Shown here piece after piece: positions 1 through 7,761 of a stretch of DNA of 64,000 nucleotides. A program made the position numbers and the translations under genes. Numbering within the stretch: position 1 is the first letter of the stretch; each line of letters begins with the position of its first letter. Source of the DNA: PSRJ01 sp035948775 (lineage in GTDB: Bacteria > Acidobacteriota > Terriglobia > Bryobacterales > Bryobacteraceae); assembly GCA_035948775.1 (NCBI GenBank), contig DASZIV010000090.1, positions 12,522-76,521 of the forward strand, in the 5' to 3' direction. A model generated the notes under the pieces. The model had not been told where the DNA came from, did no database searches, and saw nothing but the letters and a program-made list of their open reading frames with translations.

Positions 1-1
1 C

Positions 2-799
2 GATCCGTTCCGCCGCTGTTATTTTGGGTTGCAAGCCAAGCGCATGTATGAGTACGAGCGGCGTGTCAGCTTGCAGGCGGGCCACATCGTGGCCGTCTCA
101 CAGATCGATGCAGCCGAAATGCGCCGGCAGTTCGGCGTCACGCGCGTTTCCGAAATTCCCACCGGCGTAAATATCGAGTACTTCCAGCCACCCAAGGCAC
201 CGCCGGCGGAAGGCGCAGACCTGGTCTTCGTGGGATCGATGGACTGGCTGCCGAACGTGGATGGCGTACTGTACTTCGCGCGCGAGATTCTGCCGCTGAT
301 TCGGCGTCGCCGGCCGGAGTGCTCGCTGGCAATTGTGGGACGCACGCCGCCGCCCAAGGTTAAGGAGCTAGCCGAGCGCGATCCGAAGATTCTAGTGACC
401 GGGACGGTACCCGATATTCGACCGTACCTCTGGGGCTCAGCGGTTTCGATTGTCCCGCTGCGCATTGGAGGGGGCACGCGGCTGAAGATTTACGAAGCCA
501 TGGCGGCGCGGATACCCGTGGTCTCCACCACCATCGGCGCCGAAGGGCTCGAGATTCATCCTCCAAATGATATTCGGATTGCGGATACTCCGGAGGATTT
601 TGCGGCGCGGTGTCTGGAACTGTTGGACGACGCCGCGGACCGTCGGCGTGTGGCCGGGTGCGCGTGGGAGATGGTCAACGCGAATTTCTCCTGGGAACAC
701 GCAGCTCGCTGTTTCGAGAAGGTAATGGAGGGCCAGCCCTTCCGGGCTGCCGCCGCGCTTCCGCGCGGCGCGCCGGGCAAAAGCCCGGCGGCAGGCTGA
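2..799 (+). CDS. Glycosyltransferase family 4, C-terminal part (cut by window edge)
   Basis: The reading frame is open from the first bases, so the N-terminus lies outside the window. The visible part has the C-terminal Rossmann half of a GT-B glycosyltransferase: the VFVGSMDWLPNVDG strand near the middle, IVGRTPP, then the nucleotide-sugar binding segment GGGTRLKIYEAMAARIPVVS, as in GT4 enzymes that extend surface polysaccharides in the cytoplasm. The last 20 or so residues (AALPRGAPGKSPAAG region) are encoded by a hairpin repeat array, so the natural C-terminus was probably altered by the repeat. It sits at the head of a polysaccharide region with further GT4 and GT2 genes at 9236-11485. 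Donor and acceptor sugars cannot be read from sequence. Confidence 0.85.
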   Translation, partial: DPFRRCYFGLQAKRMYEYERRVSLQAGHIVAVSQIDAAEMRRQFGVTRVSEIPTGVNIEYFQPPKAPPAEGADLVFVGSMDWLPNVDGVLYFAREILPLIRRRRPECSLAIVGRTPPPKVKELAERDPKILVTGTVPDIRPYLWGSAVSIVPLRIGGGTRLKIYEAMAARIPVVSTTIGAEGLEIHPPNDIRIADTPEDFAARCLELLDDAADRRRVAGCAWEMVNANFSWEHAARCFEKVMEGQPFRAAAALPRGAPGKSPAAG

Positions 800-807
800 A
801 GGCCTGC
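735..807. repeat. Array of four back-to-back hairpins (REP-like)
   Basis: Four perfect inverted repeats follow each other almost without spacing: 735-748 (5 bp stem, TTCC loop), 751-770 (8 bp stem, TTCC loop), 771-790 (8 bp stem, AAAA loop) and 791-807 (6 bp stem). The stop codon of the upstream glycosyltransferase, at 797-799, lies in the loop of the fourth hairpin. The array may also act as a transcription terminator or mRNA-stabilising structure, although it has no T-tract. Confidence 0.75.
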
Positions 808-812
808 CCCAC

Positions 813-1101
813 TTACTCCATGAAGATGGAACTGACGGCTAGCGTGCCCTGGAAAAGCCCCAGCGGGATATCTTGGTTTTCCTGATATGTCTTGGTGATC
901 CCATCATGTGTGCTGATTTTGACCAAGCGCTTTACCGGGTCCACCACCCAGAATTCGAGGCAGCCGGCGCAGCCGCCGCTGTATGTCGCTATGCCTCTTC
1001 TTCGGACGCGTCACTTGAACCAGTTCTCCGTGCCGCAACTCGTAATAGAACGGCCCGGTTTCCGGCAGCTGACGAAACTCCTCGACGGTCATCAATCTCA
1101 T
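813..1101 (-). pseudogene. Uma2-family (DUF820) protein remnant with internal deletion and frameshift
   Basis: Uma2 proteins are PD-(D/E)XK-fold presumed nucleases of about 190 residues. The start at 1101 reads MRLMTVEEFRQLPETG then YYELRHGELVQVTRPKKRH, a typical Uma2 N-terminus. In another frame of the same strand, roughly 813-960, the typical C-terminus is still readable (EFWVVDPVKRLVKI, later DIPLGLFQGTLAV and a stop at 813-815). The central part of the family, about 90 residues with the catalytic acidic residues, is missing and the two ends are out of frame. The ATG overlaps the stop of the deacetylase gene by 4 bases (ATGA), so it was once translationally coupled. Loss of function is inferred from the missing core. 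Confidence 0.7.
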
Positions 1102-1868
1102 GCCTTCCTTAAAATCGCCTCGCGGGCGCGCAGATACAGGCCGCCGCTCAGCACCTTCGCCGTCTGTTTAGTCTTCCACAGCAGCGCCTGTCGGAGGCGC
1201 GGCAGCGTCCGGCCCGACGCAAAACCGGCCGACCACTCTGGCCCCATGCCCTGCAGCACCACGTAACGGCCGAGCACCTGGCAGCTATCCACCATCTGTA
1301 TTCTCGCGGTCGGTTCGGATGTGAACAGCGTCCGAATGCCGGACTGCTCCGCGGCCTGGGCGACCTTGCGCGAATAGTAGCCTCCGGGAACCGAGCCACA
1401 CTCCACGGGATGCCCTACGATGTTCTCCAGTTGCGCGCGACTGTCGCGCCACTCGCTCAGCATCTGGTCCCAGGGGATTTGCGACATGCGCACAGGATGG
1501 GTCGCGGAGTGGCTGCCCACGGTATGTCCATGACGGTCCAACTCCTGAATCTGTAGAGTATTCAAGAATCCGGGCCGCCCGATCCAATCGGTGGTGACGA
1601 AAAAATGCCCACGCCAGCCGAATTCCTCGAGCATTCCGGCGATCCGCTCGTGCGCACTGACGCCGCCATCATCGAAGGTGAGGAGCACCGGTTGATTCCC
1701 GACGGCCTCTTTGATGGCACGTAAGTGGCGCACAAACTCAAGCCGGTCAAGCTTGTAACGATCAGCGCCTGGCCCGGGAAATCCGCTGGCGGCAAAGTTC
1801 CCGTTTTCCACAACATCGTGGTACATCAGCGCCAGAGCTTTCAACCGCTCACCTCTTCCTACGATCAT
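1098..1868 (-). CDS. Polysaccharide deacetylase (NodB homology, CE4)
   Basis: A 256-residue enzyme expected to remove N- or O-acetyl groups from polysaccharide. NodB-domain motifs are visible: LTFDDGG (aspartates about 66-67) as motif 1, GSHSATHP (histidines about 120 and 124) as the metal-binding HSxTH motif, and VPGGYYS as motif 3. The start at 1868 (MIVGRGERLKALALMYHDVV) is preferred over longer in-frame starts because YHDV lies near the N-terminus in relatives and upstream residues look non-coding. No signal peptide is evident. It lies next to glycosyltransferase genes, which suggests a role in tailoring a surface polysaccharide. The downstream end overlaps the Uma2 remnant. Confidence 0.85.
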   Translation of the reverse strand: MIVGRGERLKALALMYHDVVENGNFAASGFPGPGADRYKLDRLEFVRHLRAIKEAVGNQPVLLTFDDGGVSAHERIAGMLEEFGWRGHFFVTTDWIGRPGFLNTLQIQELDRHGHTVGSHSATHPVRMSQIPWDQMLSEWRDSRAQLENIVGHPVECGSVPGGYYSRKVAQAAEQSGIRTLFTSEPTARIQMVDSCQVLGRYVVLQGMGPEWSAGFASGRTLPRLRQALLWKTKQTAKVLSGGLYLRAREAILRKA

Positions 1869-1914
1869 AGCCGCACGGCGTCTGGAAGTTGCAGTTTTGT
1901 AATGATCACATGCG

Positions 1915-3294
1915 ATGATGACGAGTGTGCGTTTGCGACCCCACCGGATGACCGTGCCCGTGGCACTGCGGCTGGTATGCCTTACTGCGCTAGTTGGCAC
2001 GGCCGTGGTCTCGGCCCAGGATGAGGAACGGTGGAATCTCTTCTACCAGGCGACCTCCATCGGCGACCATCATGGAACCTTTCCCTCTCCCTACGCTGGG
2101 CCGTTCAGCCTGCAAGACTATCCGGAACGGGACGTGTCCCTTACCACGACTCTCTTCCTCGGTCTTCGCCTGGAGCGCAACACGCAGTTATACTTCGATC
2201 CTGAAATCGCGGGCGGCAAAGGATTCAGCGGAGTGAATGGTATGGCCAATTCACCCAATGGAGAGCTGCCGCGCGTCGCCAGCGCCACTCCCAAGCCATA
2301 CCTCGCGCGGCTGTACGTCAGCCACGACTTCGGTTTTGGTGATGAGAAGGAATTGGTGGAAAGCGACCCGAACCAACTGGCCGGCGCGCGGCCGATGAAT
2401 CGGTATACGGTCACTATAGGCCGTTTTACCGTCACCGATTTCTTCGACAACAATCGGTACACGCACGATCCGCGGACTCAGTTCATCGGTTGGGCCATCA
2501 TGTACAACGGCGCTTGGGATTATCCCGCGGACACGCGCGGCTATACCTGGGGCTGGGTCCATGAGCTTCACACAAAGCACTGGTCATTCCGCTACGCCAG
2601 CGCCGCCATGCCGCGAGTGGCTAATGGGTTGCGGTTCGACCGAAGGCTGTTTCGCGACCGCGGCGATGTGATCGAGGGTGAGTATCGCTACGAGGTTAGG
2701 AAACACCCAGGGGCGGTCCGGCTGCTGGGGTATCAGAACCATGCGGATGCGGGGACATACGCGGACTCCATTCAGCTGGCGAAACAAAACGGTGGCGTGC
2801 CCGACATTACCGCCACCCGTCGCGTGGGGACGCTGAAGTATGGAACCGGGCTCAGCTTCGATCAGGAACTGACGAAAGACATTGGTGTGTTCGGCCGCCT
2901 GGGATGGAGCGACGGCAAGACGGAGAGTTTCGCGTTCACCGCGATGGACCGCCTGGCCACTGGAGGAGTATCCATCACTGGACAGCGCTGGCACCGCAAG
3001 GATGACACGGTGGCTACGGAACTGACGGCCGCCGGTTTGGCTGCCGTTCACTCGCAGTACTTAGCGCTGGGAGGGCACGATTTTCTGATCGGTGATGGCG
3101 CTCTGCGCTATGGCCCGGAGTATGTCTGGGAGAGTTACTACAGCGCGCGGCTATTCCCCGGATTCTTCGTTAGCTTCGACCTGCAGCACGTCAACAACCC
3201 CGCCTACAATCGCGACCGTGGCCCACTGTGGATCGAGAGCCTGCGCCTGCACGTGGAATTGGGTAAAGACACGTTCGCGAGTCACAAGCCTTGA
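1915..3294 (+). CDS. Carbohydrate-selective porin, OprB-like
   Basis: A 459-residue predicted outer membrane beta-barrel with an N-terminal signal peptide (hydrophobic LVCLTALVGTAVVSA, cleavage before QDEERW). The body shows OprB-type features: a conserved early segment with DVSLTTTLFLGLRLE and YFDPEIAGGKGFSG, a central VTIGRFTVTDFFDNNRYTHD, and alternating hydrophobic strands to the end. OprB porins allow passive entry of sugars. There are two adjacent ATG codons at 1915 and 1918, and a third at 1948 would also leave a signal sequence. It is divergent from the deacetylase with only about 46 bases between them, so the promoters overlap. Substrate unknown. Confidence 0.75.
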   Translation: MMTSVRLRPHRMTVPVALRLVCLTALVGTAVVSAQDEERWNLFYQATSIGDHHGTFPSPYAGPFSLQDYPERDVSLTTTLFLGLRLERNTQLYFDPEIAGGKGFSGVNGMANSPNGELPRVASATPKPYLARLYVSHDFGFGDEKELVESDPNQLAGARPMNRYTVTIGRFTVTDFFDNNRYTHDPRTQFIGWAIMYNGAWDYPADTRGYTWGWVHELHTKHWSFRYASAAMPRVANGLRFDRRLFRDRGDVIEGEYRYEVRKHPGAVRLLGYQNHADAGTYADSIQLAKQNGGVPDITATRRVGTLKYGTGLSFDQELTKDIGVFGRLGWSDGKTESFAFTAMDRLATGGVSITGQRWHRKDDTVATELTAAGLAAVHSQYLALGGHDFLIGDGALRYGPEYVWESYYSARLFPGFFVSFDLQHVNNPAYNRDRGPLWIESLRLHVELGKDTFASHKP

Positions 3295-3314
3295 GGCGGT
3301 ATCCGCTCGAACCT

Positions 3315-4250
3315 ATGACATTGGGGCGCCCAGGTGCGGGCACACTCGTAGGCAAACCGGGTGAAAGGATTGTAGTGGGGCGGGCTTTAGCCTGCGCGGG
3401 ACTTCAGTCCCGCTGGTTCGCATGGCGGACTAAAGTCCGCCGCAGGCTAAAGCCCGCCCCACACAACACAGCACTATTTGAAGCGGTCGCAGTACCATTT
3501 CTGCTGGCACTCCTTCCGGCGATTTCGTATGCTCAATCTCCATCAGACAGTCCCGAGCCGGAGATCGCCACGGACCGCCCCGCCATTACGGACTCCAGCA
3601 TTGTAGTTCCGAAAGAAAGCTTGCAACTAGAGAACGGGTTGACTTGGACCAGCGACCATGGACGTCAGACCATTGACCTTTCGGAAACCCTGATGCGCTT
3701 TGGCCTCTCGACACGAACAGAAATCAGGATTGTCGTCCCAAACTATTTCGTCGGCCTTTCGCATTCTTCGTCTGGTTTTGGAGATCTCGCCTTGGGAGTG
3801 AAACAACAGATTGGTCCGCTTTCAGGCGGATTCGATCTATCTGTAGTCGCGGCCATCAGCCTGCCGACCGGAGCAGACCGAATTTCGAGCCACGGTTTCG
3901 ATCCGTTCCTTCAGTTTCCCTGGTCCAAAGATCTCAGGGCCGGTTGGTCCATTGGCGGCATGCAATCTGTTTTCTGGTATACGGAAAACACCAGGCGGAA
4001 CCTGACCTGGGAACCAACCCTCTATATACAGAAAGAGATCATGAAGCGATGGGACGTATTCGGTGAATACGCAGGCGACTTCCCGCAGTGGGATGGTTCC
4101 AGACAGATCGCTCACTTTGGCACGGTGTACGGGATCACGCCCAAGCAACAGGTGGATTTCCACTTCGGGTTCGGCCTGTCCCACGCCGCACCGGGCCATT
4201 TCTTGGCCGTAGGATACTCGTTTCGAGTTGATAAATTATCGGGCCATTAG
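3315..4250 (+). CDS. Outer membrane transporter-like beta-barrel (MetA/phenol-degradation type)
   Basis: The mature part resembles the family annotated as putative MetA-pathway phenol degradation or outer membrane transporter: TDRPAITDSSIVVPKESLQLENG near the start of the mature protein, then LGVKQQIG and alternating strands ending GYSFRVDKL. A signal peptide core, VPFLLALLPAISYA, is present, but the codons just before it (FEAVAV) and everything upstream back to about 3348 come from the 148-base dispersed element. The start is therefore uncertain: ATG 3315 lies before the element, GTG 3375 lies at the hairpin edge, and TTG 3291 overlaps the porin stop. No ATG, GTG or TTG lies between the element and the signal peptide. 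The insertion may have replaced the native start. Confidence 0.6.
   Translation: MTLGRPGAGTLVGKPGERIVVGRALACAGLQSRWFAWRTKVRRRLKPAPHNTALFEAVAVPFLLALLPAISYAQSPSDSPEPEIATDRPAITDSSIVVPKESLQLENGLTWTSDHGRQTIDLSETLMRFGLSTRTEIRIVVPNYFVGLSHSSSGFGDLALGVKQQIGPLSGGFDLSVVAAISLPTGADRISSHGFDPFLQFPWSKDLRAGWSIGGMQSVFWYTENTRRNLTWEPTLYIQKEIMKRWDVFGEYAGDFPQWDGSRQIAHFGTVYGITPKQQVDFHFGFGLSHAAPGHFLAVGYSFRVDKLSGH
3348..3495. repeat. 148-base dispersed element, copy 1
   Basis: The element starts GTAGGC and ends CGCAGTAC. Its core, 3375-3463, is an 89-base cruciform-forming sequence: an outer stem starting GTGGGGCGGGCTT paired with its complement at the right end, enclosing two smaller hairpins with TTCA and TAAA loops. 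Copy 2 at 20225-20372 has the same total length (148) and the same flank-to-core layout, including the non-palindromic right arm (AGCACTATTT...CGCAGTAC). This shows the mobile unit is larger than the hairpin. It carries no gene and looks like a non-autonomous mobile element. Confidence 0.8.
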
Positions 4251-4274
4251 CCTAAGATCAGTCCCTGAGCAACT

Positions 4275-5336
4275 TTAAAGGTTTATGGGGCCGTCGCCGT
4301 CGCCCCGGTTGAGGTGACACTCGGAAATACCGAGCGCAGAGAGTTTCGGCGAGGTGGCGAACAGGAAATTGGACGGGCCGCCAAAAAAGCCGTCGGCTCG
4401 CAAGGCCTCGGACCATGCGGGGTGACCCTGATTGGAAATGATCAGGTCGACACCCCGTTGCTCCAGGTACATACGGGCGGCCTGAATCACCGAGGGCGCG
4501 TCTTCCGGCTTGGCGAGACAGTCGACAATCGTTCCCACGCGCAGGTCTCCGAAATACTGATCATCCTTCATTCTGGTATCAAGTAGCACCGCCCAACCCA
4601 CAGCGCCTGTTCGGAGGCGTAGGAAACGAGGGCTCGCCTGCGGGTATAACTGGCGCAGGGTTTCGGCGTTGCGCAACCCGATCATCCCGTAGGCGCCTTG
4701 AGAGGCTTCCCAGATTTCATCGGCCCAAGCGCCGTAGTCGGCGACTTCTTTGCATGTTGCCCGGCCACCTCGGCTTGTGCGGAACCGCTGGGCCGCGTGA
4801 ATGCCGATCCATCCGGCGCCGGTCGCAGCAGCGAGATCCATGAGCGCCCCGCGCCAGCGGCTTTGTCGCGCGGCGCGTATCTTGCGCAGAAAGCGGGTGG
4901 GGTGTACCACTCGGAAGTAGAACGGGATCGACGACAGGCTCCATCCCATGGCCTGCAGCATGCGCGGCAGGGGATGTTGATACCCTCCCATCCCCAGGGC
5001 GTACAGCAGCGGTTCTTTCTGGAGGGCGCTGCGCAACAGGAGCGACCCGACCAGAGCATACTTTTTATCGATGAGGCCCTCGGAAACCGGAAGCCGATAG
5101 TGGGCCACCGGGCGGTTCTGTCCGCGAAAGGAAAATTGCTGTGGACGCAGTGTGTAACCGCCTCGCACCGCTCCCTCTTCCAGCGCGAGCCAGGTTTGCG
5201 AACCGGGCAGCATTTCCGCTTGTGGGTCTTCCGGCAGGCGTATGCCCGCGGTGACACTCGCGCCGTTCAGCCGGCCGTTGAATTCCCGCACGGCATTGAG
5301 CCACTCCGCGGAAAACTGCCGGATCTCGATCGGCAT
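4275..5336 (-). CDS. GNAT-like acyltransferase of the FkbH/ACP operon
   Basis: A 353-residue cytoplasmic protein with an apparent tandem GNAT-like architecture: an N-terminal half with LALEEGAVRGGYTLRPQQF and YALGMGGYQHPLPRMLQAMGW, and a C-terminal half with VIQAARMYLEQRGVDLIISNQ. No perfect acetyl-CoA binding loop can be pointed to, so the family call is moderate. Its ATG directly abuts the stop of the acyl carrier protein gene, and the order FkbH-ACP-this gene indicates one operon. The inference is that it transfers the ACP-bound acyl group to a sugar or lipid acceptor. It could instead act only as a structural or acyl-CoA dependent enzyme. Confidence 0.55.
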   Translation of the reverse strand: MPIEIRQFSAEWLNAVREFNGRLNGASVTAGIRLPEDPQAEMLPGSQTWLALEEGAVRGGYTLRPQQFSFRGQNRPVAHYRLPVSEGLIDKKYALVGSLLLRSALQKEPLLYALGMGGYQHPLPRMLQAMGWSLSSIPFYFRVVHPTRFLRKIRAARQSRWRGALMDLAAATGAGWIGIHAAQRFRTSRGGRATCKEVADYGAWADEIWEASQGAYGMIGLRNAETLRQLYPQASPRFLRLRTGAVGWAVLLDTRMKDDQYFGDLRVGTIVDCLAKPEDAPSVIQAARMYLEQRGVDLIISNQGHPAWSEALRADGFFGGPSNFLFATSPKLSALGISECHLNRGDGDGPINL

Positions 5337-5576
5337 TTAAGTGAGCTTCGTCCCCACCAGGGCGGCGATCGCACCCAGGTTCTTCATGCGCTCCATCTCT
5401 TCCGGCTCAAACTGAATGCCGTATTTGCCTTCGAGCGCAAGCACCAGGTTGAGATGTTGCACCGAGTCCCAGGCTTCCACCTGCTCGGGCGATGAAGCGG
5501 CGTGGAGCGTCTTCGCGTCTACGGCGAACACATCGGCCGCGACGCCGCGAACCTCACTGAGCAGATCGGCGCTCAT
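5337..5576 (-). CDS. Acyl carrier protein
   Basis: A 79-residue acyl carrier protein. The phosphopantetheine attachment site is visible as WDSVQHLNLVLALE, with Ser about 38 following Asp 37, and the usual third helix follows (FEPEEMERMKNLGAI). The start at 5576 overlaps the stop of the FkbH gene in an ATGA arrangement, and the gene ends against the GNAT-like gene, so the three are translationally coupled. Its likely role is to hold a glyceryl (from FkbH) or other short acyl group as a thioester, not to serve general fatty acid synthesis. Confidence 0.88.
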   Translation of the reverse strand: MSADLLSEVRGVAADVFAVDAKTLHAASSPEQVEAWDSVQHLNLVLALEGKYGIQFEPEEMERMKNLGAIAALVGTKLT

Positions 5577-7444
5577 GCTTTTTCCGCCGCTACAAACAGC
5601 CGCACCCGGACCCACTCAGGCGCCTGCAGCTGCGTATCCGCCAGATCCACGCCCCAACGCTGGGCCTCAGGGGTTTCAGAGAGCAGTTGAAATGCATGCG
5701 TCCGGTAGAAATCTTTAGCCGGTGCATTCTTCTTGGTGCGAACGAACCACCCTTCCAAACGCCTGACGCCCCGCCCGCGGGCTTCGTCGGCCAGGGAAGC
5801 GAGCAGCGCGGTCTCCACGGTCCGGCCGATCACGCGGCAGCTTAGAAGAAACGTATCGATCTCGCAGGTCCCCCCGTGGTCGAACACAATCGCCACCCCC
5901 ACCAGACCATTGTCGGCATATCGATCGCGCACCTGGATGGAGAGTACGTGCCAGCCGGGGCGCTTCGCCAGCTCCGCGATCTGCTGCTCGGTGTAGCGTT
6001 TGGTAGTGAGGTTGAACTGGTTAGTCTTTTGTGTGAGCTGCGCCACGCGCGCCAGCGTCAGCGCGTTTACCGGTGCGATTTCGGCCTCTTGCGCCAGGGA
6101 ACGGTAGAAATCCTCCCGCGAGGGGGCGCTTTGCTCGAGTGCAACGCGCTGCCGCTCGGCGGCGTAATAACTACCTCGCTGCCGGTCCTCTTCCGAAAGT
6201 GTGAGCCGTTCAAAAACGGGACAATCGCGCACCACGCGCTCGTACTGCATGGGGTCGGCCGGCAGTTCGATAACCATCGCTTCGGGCAAGGCCTCGCGCA
6301 CCTGCTGGCGCTCCACCGGGTTGTCATCCAGAAACGCAATCGCGTCCACGCCTATCTTCAGCTCGTCGGCAATTTCGCGCAGGTTCTGCGCCTTGTCATT
6401 CCAGTTGATCCGCAGTGTCGCGAAGTGTTCCGGCCGAAGCAACATACCTGGATGGTCGCGCAATACCTCCAGCGCATCCTGTGCGTTGTTCTTGCTCGAC
6501 ACTGCGAGCAGGATGCCGCGCCGCGAGAGATCCAGCAGTGCGCGCTGCATCCCCTGATAGACCGCGCCAGGGTATTCCGGACCGAGCTGAATACCCGCCA
6601 TTCCGTCTTCGCCGATGACGCCGCCCCAAAGCGTGTTGTCGAGATCCACGGCCACGCACTTCGCCTCCCGGCCGGCCAGCGGCGCCAGGAATTTCATCCA
6701 CTCCTGCGCCATGTGTACCAGGTTCGCTGCGGAAATTGGCAGCCGGACCGTCAGCCACTTCCGCTCGTCGCCCCATTGCTCACGTCCATGCCGCGCCACC
6801 AGCGCGTCATAGTCCAGGATGTAGATACCCCGGTGTTCCGCCGCCAGCTTGCGAAGATTATGGTTGATCTGCTGGATGGCCCCGGCCTGATTGTCTTCGA
6901 GTTGGCTGTCGTACACGCCTTGAGCCGCGACTGCAGGGCACTCCAGAGTGTGGATGATGAGGTTCGCCGCGGTGTGTCCGCGGAAGGCGCGCACCCAGCC
7001 TGCGAACTGATCGGTGGCGCGATCGACAATTTCCTGATTCGGTATGACCGGTCGTAGCCCTAGTTCCGGCACAATGTCGCGGCTTTGAACAGCGAGAATC
7101 ACCGTGTCGGGTTGAAACCCGTATAAATTACTTGCCCCATCGAGTAACTCCTGGGGATAAGCATTGAATTCGCCAACCTGAATGCTTAAGTCAATCGCCC
7201 AACGAAATGCACAGGCTTTTAAGATCGGTACTGTCGGTTCTAAGGTGAATGAGCGTAGTAATGCGCAACGGTGGGATGTTAACTTTAGTTGATCGCGCAG
7301 GCGGCCATAGGCCGAAACTACAAAGCCGGCCAGGGGTGCACTGGCGTGCTTATCCCACAGTATTTGCAGGCGCCACGCCGCTTGACGCCACTCACCAGCC
7401 GACAGTAACTCCTCGATTTGATGGCGCAGATCCGACGAGTCCAT
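5573..7444 (-). CDS. FkbH-like HAD-IIIC family protein
   Basis: A 623-residue protein with three parts: an N-terminal SGNH-like region (about 1-255), a HAD-IIIC phosphatase domain with the motif VAVDLDNTLWGG (nucleophile Asp about 267), and a C-terminal GNAT-like domain (about 480-610, with YADNGLVGVAIV and RVIGRTVETALL). FkbH-type proteins take phosphoglycerate from 1,3-bisphosphoglycerate, dephosphorylate it and load a glyceryl group on an ACP; an ACP gene is immediately downstream. The length fits the family. It is transcribed leftward from an AT-rich divergent region (7445-7554). In this polysaccharide neighbourhood the group may decorate a glycan; that last step is inference. Confidence 0.85.
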   Translation of the reverse strand: MDSSDLRHQIEELLSAGEWRQAAWRLQILWDKHASAPLAGFVVSAYGRLRDQLKLTSHRCALLRSFTLEPTVPILKACAFRWAIDLSIQVGEFNAYPQELLDGASNLYGFQPDTVILAVQSRDIVPELGLRPVIPNQEIVDRATDQFAGWVRAFRGHTAANLIIHTLECPAVAAQGVYDSQLEDNQAGAIQQINHNLRKLAAEHRGIYILDYDALVARHGREQWGDERKWLTVRLPISAANLVHMAQEWMKFLAPLAGREAKCVAVDLDNTLWGGVIGEDGMAGIQLGPEYPGAVYQGMQRALLDLSRRGILLAVSSKNNAQDALEVLRDHPGMLLRPEHFATLRINWNDKAQNLREIADELKIGVDAIAFLDDNPVERQQVREALPEAMVIELPADPMQYERVVRDCPVFERLTLSEEDRQRGSYYAAERQRVALEQSAPSREDFYRSLAQEAEIAPVNALTLARVAQLTQKTNQFNLTTKRYTEQQIAELAKRPGWHVLSIQVRDRYADNGLVGVAIVFDHGGTCEIDTFLLSCRVIGRTVETALLASLADEARGRGVRRLEGWFVRTKKNAPAKDFYRTHAFQLLSETPEAQRWGVDLADTQLQAPEWVRVRLFVAAEKA

Positions 7445-7554
7445 TGGTAAGTCCCTATTATGACAACTCCACTCATTTTGTTATGAGTAACTGAATACTA
7501 TAACTTTAGATCTATTTTCCAGATCCATCTCCATATACTAGACTCGTAGCAGCC

Positions 7555-7761
7555 ATGGGGTCGCATTTGCGAAAAACGCTGCGAATTATCCCTCTACTGT
7601 TCCTGTTGTCGTTCGCAACGGAACGCCCGGCCTGTGCTTACACCGATCCTGGATCTGGAGTCCTCATCTGGCAGATGCTGGTAGCGGGCTTTGTGGGGGT
7701 GGCATTCTATTTCCGGCGTCTCACTTCGTGGTTCAAGGGCAAAAAAGGTCCCAAGGAGTGA
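7555..7761 (+). CDS. Small membrane protein with YTDPGSG motif
   Basis: A 68-residue protein. The N-terminus is basic then hydrophobic (IIPLLFLLSFA, likely signal peptide ending PACA), followed by AYTDPGSGVLIWQMLVAGFVGVAFYF, which is one transmembrane helix, and a lysine-rich tail. Short proteins with a Y-x-DPGSG motif before a single helix are common beside capsule and exopolysaccharide genes, but no function is established here. The stop codon overlaps the GTG of the methyltransferase gene (GTGA), so the two are likely coupled. A TATACT hexamer at 7534-7539 could be a -10 box; no clear -35 or Shine-Dalgarno sequence is seen. Confidence 0.65.
   Translation: MGSHLRKTLRIIPLLFLLSFATERPACAYTDPGSGVLIWQMLVAGFVGVAFYFRRLTSWFKGKKGPKE

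Noticed and set aside
5876..7057. 393-codon plus-strand open frame
   Set aside because: Antisense to the FkbH-like gene, whose HAD and GNAT motifs are strong.
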